A stretch of DNA of 59,443 bases from Halomonas chromatireducens (GTDB lineage: Bacteria > Pseudomonadota > Gammaproteobacteria > Pseudomonadales > Halomonadaceae). Below, in pieces: positions 55,134 through 59,443 of the stretch; within the stretch, counting starts at the first letter, position 1; every line of letters starts with the position of its first letter. The notes under the pieces are model-generated. The model made no database searches. It saw only the letters and a list, made by a program, of their open reading frames with translations, and was not told the DNA's origin. Location of the stretch: NCBI RefSeq assembly GCF_001545155.1, contig NZ_CP014226.1:2230375-2289817 (forward strand), written 5' to 3'. A program made the translations under genes and the position numbers.

Positions 55134-57350
55134 TCAGAGGGGCGAAGCCGCCAGATGCGCGGACAGCATCTCGATGGGGGCACGCCGCGCCAGCAAGCGG
55201 CGCCGCCCCGCCTGGGCAAAGCGCACTTCGATGACCGGGTCGGCCGGGTCGCCCTCCACCACGGCAATCTCGCCTTCACCAAAGACCGCATGCCGCAGCC
55301 ACTGCCCCGGCTGGAACTCGCCTGCCCAATAGCCGGCCTGCGCTTCGGCCAGGACCGAGTCGGCCAGCGGCCGAAGCGGCACCTCATGGCCCAGCGTCTC
55401 GAGATAGCGGGCCACCAGCGCTGGCGAGGTGACGGCCAGCGGAGAGTCGTCGTCGCTGTCGGCGCCCTCCAGGCGAGCAGCCACCCGCGTACAATCCTGC
55501 CAGGCCATCTCGGCGAGGAACCGACTCGGGCGATGCGCTCCCCCATCATGCAGCATGAGCAGCCGCTCCCGGGCGCGGGTAATGGCCACATAGAAGAGCC
55601 GCCGCTCCTCTTCCAGCCGCTCCGGGGTCAGCGGGTTGTCGCGGCTGTAATGGGGAAAATCCTCCTCATTGGCCCCGGCCAGGACCACGAGCGGCCACTC
55701 CAGCCCCTTGGCGCCGTGTACCGTAGTGATCAAGACGCCGTCGGCGTGGTTCTCCACCGGCCTCTCCAGCAATTCGATGAAGGCATCGATCTCTTTCACC
55801 TCACCGGCCTGTTCCACCAGCACATCGAGTAGCCGGACGTCCTCCTCGCCCTTCTCTCGGCGTGCGGCGGCGCGCTTGAGCACCTTCTCGGCGTCGAGAC
55901 TCTCCACCACATGGGCCAGCAGGCGAGCGGGGGACCAGAGGCCCAGGCGCGGCAGTTCGCAGAGCAGGGCCCAGCGCCGCTTGAGGTTACGCCGCTGTAT
56001 CGGCTTGAGACTGGCCAGCAGCGGATCGTGTCGGTCGGGAAAGGTCTGCGTCTCCGCCAGTCGGCTGGCCAACGCCGACAGGCGCTCCCGGGCCACGAAA
56101 GGGGTCGGCTGCTCCAATAGCCGGCGCACCAGTTCGGGGTCCTGCAGCAAGGCGGCATTCCTCGCCACCCGCAGGTAGCCGGACAGGGCCTGCACCAGCG
56201 GCAGCCGGAACACGAAGCGATCCTCGCGGGAGAGCCGAAAGGGAATGCCCGCCTGGAGCAGCCGCAGCTGGAAAGGCACCGACAGCGCCCAGCTGCGCAC
56301 CAGCAGGCAAGCCTCGTCGAGACGACGCCCCTCACCCTGCCAGGCGGCGAGCGCCTGGGGCAATGCCTCCCTGCCCTGATCGACGGCCAGGGTAGTGCGT
56401 GGGTTCTCCGGAGCGGCAAGGCAGAGCTGGTCGGGCCTGCGACGGTTGGCGGCGATGGCGTGGTTGGCCGTCAGCGCCAACGCATGGCCGTGGCGGAAGG
56501 TGGTGGAAAGGGGGTAGTCGATGGCCGCGCCGAAGGTGGCGGTGAAGTGTTCGCGCATGGCGTCGGGATGGGCGCCACGCCACTCGTAGATGCACTGGTT
56601 CGCATCGCCCACGGCCATGACGTCGGCTTCAGCTCCGGCCAGGGTGGCCAGCAGGCGCAGCTGCGCTTGGTTGATGTCCTGATACTCATCGATGATGACG
56701 TGGTCGAGGTAGCCCTGGACACGCTTCGCCAGCTGCGGGTCGGCCTCCAGTGCGCGCAGCGGCCGGTAGAGCAGGTCGGAAAAGGTCATCAATCCGTGTT
56801 CGGCCAGCAGTTGCTCGAGGCGCTGGAAGGCTTCCACGAAGTGTCGCGTCTCGTCACCGAAGTCGAGGCGCTCATAGAGGGCCGCCGGCGCCAACATCTC
56901 GGCCTTCACCAGGCCACAGAAGTGGGCAAGCGCCTCGAGGGTATCCGCCTCCAGGGCCGTCTCGCGCTGCGTCGGGTCCTCCAGCACTTCCAGGGTCGCC
57001 TGGCGCAGCAGGCGCTCCACTTGCCAGTCGGCGGAAAGCAGGCGACGCTCAGGCAGCACACCCCAGCGAGCCAGACTACCGGTCAGCCGGTGGCCAAGGG
57101 CGTGAAAGGTGCGCACATCGGGCAGCCGCTGGCCCCGGGGGGCCATGGTCGCCAGACGCTGCTGGAAGTCCTCCCGGGCCGAGCGATTGAACATCAGCAC
57201 CAGGATACGGTTGGCAGGCACGCCACTGGCCAGCAGATGCAGCACCCGCGCCACCAGCGTGGTGGTCTTCCCGGCCCCGGCCACGGCGGCGACCCGGGCA
57301 TGCCCGGCGCCATGGGTGACCACGGCGTGCTGCTCCGCGGTGAGTCTCAC
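55134..57350 (-). CDS. UvrD/Rep-family ATP-dependent DNA helicase
   Basis: 738 aa superfamily 1A helicase. Walker A AAVAGAGKTTTLVARV, Walker B VIIDEYQDINQAQ, motif III VGDANQCIYEWRGA, motif IV-V ITTVHGAKGLEWPLV and motif VI FYVAITRARERL. A C-terminal UvrD-like Tudor segment (WLRHAVFGEGEIAVVEGDP) is present. Distinct from the usual UvrD start, so a paralogue rather than uvrD itself is likely. The start overlaps the DUF1285 gene by 4 nt. Confidence 0.92.
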   Translation of the reverse strand: MRLTAEQHAVVTHGAGHARVAAVAGAGKTTTLVARVLHLLASGVPANRILVLMFNRSAREDFQQRLATMAPRGQRLPDVRTFHALGHRLTGSLARWGVLPERRLLSADWQVERLLRQATLEVLEDPTQRETALEADTLEALAHFCGLVKAEMLAPAALYERLDFGDETRHFVEAFQRLEQLLAEHGLMTFSDLLYRPLRALEADPQLAKRVQGYLDHVIIDEYQDINQAQLRLLATLAGAEADVMAVGDANQCIYEWRGAHPDAMREHFTATFGAAIDYPLSTTFRHGHALALTANHAIAANRRRPDQLCLAAPENPRTTLAVDQGREALPQALAAWQGEGRRLDEACLLVRSWALSVPFQLRLLQAGIPFRLSREDRFVFRLPLVQALSGYLRVARNAALLQDPELVRRLLEQPTPFVARERLSALASRLAETQTFPDRHDPLLASLKPIQRRNLKRRWALLCELPRLGLWSPARLLAHVVESLDAEKVLKRAAARREKGEEDVRLLDVLVEQAGEVKEIDAFIELLERPVENHADGVLITTVHGAKGLEWPLVVLAGANEEDFPHYSRDNPLTPERLEEERRLFYVAITRARERLLMLHDGGAHRPSRFLAEMAWQDCTRVAARLEGADSDDDSPLAVTSPALVARYLETLGHEVPLRPLADSVLAEAQAGYWAGEFQPGQWLRHAVFGEGEIAVVEGDPADPVIEVRFAQAGRRRLLARRAPIEMLSAHLAASPL

Positions 57351-57898
57351 GAAGGGTCGTCCGGCAGTTCGCCCAGCGGTTGCCAGACACCGCTGCTGGA
57401 AAGCCCCAGCTCGATCCGGCCAGTATCGGTGGTGCGCTGCTCGGCGTCCTCCACCAGGCGATAGAACACGTTGCGACCCAGCCTGGCCGAGAGGCCGAAG
57501 CGCACCGCGACTTCGGGCACCGCCACCCCGTCGGGGGTATCGCTTACCGTCAGGCGGTGCGCCTCATCCAGGCACAGCCGGTCGCCGACGTTGGTGGTCA
57601 GCCACCAGTCCTTCCCTTCCCGCTCGGCATCGACGATCACGAAGGGGCGGTCCTCCACCTGAATGCGCTGCTTCTCGACCGGGGTCACCAGGTAATGGTG
57701 GCCATCCTGCTCACGCCGCAGCAGGGTCGACAGCAGCCTGACCAGGCGCGGACGCCCAATCACCGTACCTTCATGAATCCAGCGTCCGTCGGCAACGATC
57801 CTCAGGTCCATTTCGCCGACTTGCTGCGGATGCCAACGGTCCACGGGCGGTATCTGTCCGACGGGCTCGACATGCTCGAGTAGCGGCTCCAGGTTCAT
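57347..57898 (-). CDS. DUF1285 domain protein
   Basis: 183 aa. DLRIVADGRWIHEGTVIGRPRLVRLLSTLLRREQDGHHYLVTPVEKQRIQVEDRPFVI is the DUF1285 core, a fold of unknown function found widely in Proteobacteria. It overlaps the helicase start by 4 nt, so translation is probably coupled. No catalytic motif is evident. Confidence 0.88.
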   Translation of the reverse strand: MNLEPLLEHVEPVGQIPPVDRWHPQQVGEMDLRIVADGRWIHEGTVIGRPRLVRLLSTLLRREQDGHHYLVTPVEKQRIQVEDRPFVIVDAEREGKDWWLTTNVGDRLCLDEAHRLTVSDTPDGVAVPEVAVRFGLSARLGRNVFYRLVEDAEQRTTDTGRIELGLSSSGVWQPLGELPDDPS

Positions 57899-57924
57899 CT
57901 TTCACCTCCGTCACTGACACCAGT

Positions 57925-58770
57925 CTATACCAAGCCGGCATTGGCCAGGGCGTCGCGAATCTCTGCGGGCGCCTCCGGCGCGGCCGCTCGAAACAGCCGG
58001 TAGAAATTCGCGGTGGTCTGCATGGCGACCTCCTCGATACTGATGCCCCGCTCCCGCGCGATGCACTCGGCCACCTCGACCACCCAGGCCGGCTCGTTGG
58101 GCCTGCCCCGGTGAGGCACCGGCGCCAGGTAGGGGCTATCCGTCTCGATCAGCAGCCGGTCCAGCGGCACCCGACGAGCCACGTCGCGAATCGACTCGGC
58201 GTTGCGGAAGGTGACGATACCCGAAAGCGAGATCGAAAAGCCGTGACGCACGGCCTCCCGGGCCATGTCCAGGTCTTCGGTAAAGCAGTGCAGGACGCCA
58301 CCGGCAGCCGGGTCGGTATGCTCGCGAATCAGCGACAGGGTCTCCTCCCGGGCTTCCCGGGTATGCACGATGACCGGCAGCTCCAGTTCGGTGGCGGCGA
58401 TCAGGTGGCGACGAAAGCGCTCCAGTTGCACCTCTCTCGGCGGCACGCTGTCGGGGGCCTTGTCGAGATAGTGATAATCGAGCCCGCACTCACCGATGGC
58501 CACGGCGCCATACCGGTCGGCACAGGCCTTGATCGCTTCGACGTCGGGCTCGTCATCCACCCGATGCAGCGGATGGACGCCGGCGGAGATCACCACGTCG
58601 GCGTGCTCGCGGCTGATCCTGGCGAGCTCGGGCACCGCTTCCAGCGTCACCGCAATGGCCAGGAACTGGCGAACGTCACGGGCGCGGGCGGCATCCAGGG
58701 TTGCAGCGAGGTCGCCGCTGTGTGTCTGGGGGTCTAGGCGGTCGAGATGGCAATGGGAATCGACGAACAT
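57925..58770 (-). CDS. TatD-family metal-dependent hydrolase (YcfH-like)
   Basis: 281 aa amidohydrolase-fold DNase. Metal ligands: MFVDSHCHLDRL (HxH), AIGECGLDYHY (Glu), LPVIVHTREA (His), GVLHCFTED (His) and IETDSPYL (Asp). The gene follows pilZ in the tmk-holB-pilZ-tatD order of many gammaproteobacteria. Confidence 0.93.
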   Translation of the reverse strand: MFVDSHCHLDRLDPQTHSGDLAATLDAARARDVRQFLAIAVTLEAVPELARISREHADVVISAGVHPLHRVDDEPDVEAIKACADRYGAVAIGECGLDYHYLDKAPDSVPPREVQLERFRRHLIAATELELPVIVHTREAREETLSLIREHTDPAAGGVLHCFTEDLDMAREAVRHGFSISLSGIVTFRNAESIRDVARRVPLDRLLIETDSPYLAPVPHRGRPNEPAWVVEVAECIARERGISIEEVAMQTTANFYRLFRAAAPEAPAEIRDALANAGLV

Positions 58771-58845
58771 GCGAAGAACGACTCATCAGGTGAGGGGCGG
58801 GGATATAGCGGCAGGCGCTACCGCTCAATGGTTAGGCGCTAGCGC

Positions 58846-59181
58846 TTAGAGGGTATAGGTCGGCGCGCCCTTGTCCAACTGGCCGGCCAGCAGGGTTTCG
58901 ATCCGATCCCGTACTGGCTGATCCTCGGGGCTGAAGTGAATGCCGATACCCGGCACCCGACGTCCAGCCACGCCATCCGGCGAGACCCAGACGACCTGGC
59001 CGGTCACCGGCATACGCTCACTGTCGCCGGGCAGGGTCAACAGCAGGTAGACCTCCTGGCCCAGCTCGTAGCGCTCGCGAGTGGGCACGAAGATACCGCC
59101 CCGCTCAAGCAGCGGCATGTAGGCGGAAAGCAGGGTCTGCGTGTCCTGAATGGTCAGCGACAGGGCTTTCTGTGGTGACAT
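58846..59181 (-). CDS. pilZ: Type IV pilus PilZ-domain protein
   Basis: 111 aa. LSLTIQDTQTLLSAYMPLLERGGIFVPTRERYELGQEVYLLLTLPG and PVTGQVVWVSPDGVAGRRVPGIGIHF match the founding PilZ protein of type IV pilus assembly. It lacks the N-terminal RxxxR c-di-GMP motif, as that subgroup does. ATG 59181 is used; the longer frame crosses holB. The Pseudomonas order holB-pilZ-tatD is kept. Confidence 0.9.
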   Translation of the reverse strand: MSPQKALSLTIQDTQTLLSAYMPLLERGGIFVPTRERYELGQEVYLLLTLPGDSERMPVTGQVVWVSPDGVAGRRVPGIGIHFSPEDQPVRDRIETLLAGQLDKGAPTYTL

Positions 59182-59206
59182 GCGATCTCCTCCCTTTACC
59201 CCTGTA

Positions 59207-59443
59207 TCAGGAACGCAACAGGGCCGACCAGCGTACCAGCCAGGCCTCGAGAACCAGCTGAGGGTTAGGATTGCCGCCCAGCCAGTCCCGGGGTGAGGCG
59301 CGAAACGTTGCACTGGAGAGCACCCAGGCCAGCAGGATGCCGCCCAGCACCAGTGTCGTGAGCCAGGCCGGGACACCGATGGCTTCTGGCAGGTCACGGG
59401 CGGGGAGGGCCAGTGTAGTCATGCTTTCCAGCCAGATCCGCAG
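59207..59443 (-). CDS. holB: DNA polymerase III delta' subunit, C-terminal part
   Basis: The last 78 codons of a gene that continues past the right edge. The end DWLGGNPNPQLVLEAWLVRWSALLRS is the conserved HolB tail (NPxLxLExxLxxW). The clamp-loader ATPase-like domains lie outside the window. Context (pilZ and tatD next) supports holB. Confidence 0.82.
   Translation of the reverse strand: MRIWLESMTTLALPARDLPEAIGVPAWLTTLVLGGILLAWVLSSATFRASPRDWLGGNPNPQLVLEAWLVRWSALLRS

Noticed and set aside
56460..57464. 334-aa plus-strand frame
   Set aside because: Antisense of the helicase and DUF1285 genes; no motif.

Overview
The window is GC-rich, densely coded DNA with the gene content and protein signatures of a Halomonas-like gammaproteobacterium (Halomonadaceae or a close relative). 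Supporting this are a TusDCB-TusE sulfur relay, AcpH, YaeQ, YhhQ, NhaP2/CvrA, YejABEF, TRAP-TAXI transport and the holB-pilZ-tatD order shared with Pseudomonas. Taxonomy is inferred from remembered families, not from a search. Nearly all genes are chromosomal housekeeping or accessory metabolism. There is one tRNA (Ser-UGA), no rRNA, no CRISPR array and no prophage. The only mobile element is a lone tnpB (IS605/IS1341 type).

Layout, left to right. 1-3.1 kb: an NDP-forming acyl-CoA synthetase of the Pat type, truncated in its ATP-grasp domain and joined in frame to a PlsX fragment at the left edge, divergent from an HDAC-family deacetylase. 3.2-6.9 kb: an XRE-cupin regulator, fdhD, and a DUF1244-moaB-moeA operon (molybdenum cofactor). 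6.9-10.3 kb: acpH, the tusDCBE relay, a BAX-inhibitor-1 membrane protein and a Nudix hydrolase. 10.4-11.5 kb: tRNA-Ser, its terminator, and an AT-richer islet with two small membrane proteins. 11.5-24 kb: yaeQ, nhaP2, an orphan NMT1-type binding protein, ybfF, yhhQ, prpE, an ArsR regulator, sohB, an SCP2 protein, nudC-dnaQ, rnhA and a methyltransferase. 24-34.5 kb: gloB, mltD, yejABEF, rsuA, an omega-amidase and rarD. 34.5-39 kb: a chemoreceptor, tnpB and metY. 39-48.2 kb: a SulP transporter, then a TAXI-TRAP transporter followed by an enoyl-CoA hydratase with a decayed dehydrogenase tail and a pair of acyl-CoA dehydrogenases. 48.2-52 kb: etfBA and the divergent ETF-ubiquinone oxidoreductase, which would receive electrons from those dehydrogenases. 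52-59.4 kb: an orphan aminosugar aminotransferase/dehydrogenase pair, a mercaptopyruvate sulfurtransferase, a UvrD-like helicase, DUF1285, tatD, pilZ and the end of holB.

Three points stand out. (1) The left edge carries a Pat::PlsX joint. The right edge ends in holB, which in related genomes lies a few genes downstream of plsX on the same strand, so the two edges look like the joint of a tandem duplication or circle, or an assembly chimera. (2) The 41-52 kb region forms a coherent import and beta-oxidation module whose hydratase keeps its catalytic glutamates but has lost the NAD-binding motif of its fused dehydrogenase. (3) Three PsrA-like palindromes sit upstream of the XRE-cupin gene, the SCP2 gene and the ETF-QO gene. 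Small membrane peptides next to tRNA-Ser and a tnpB with a structured right end are further items.
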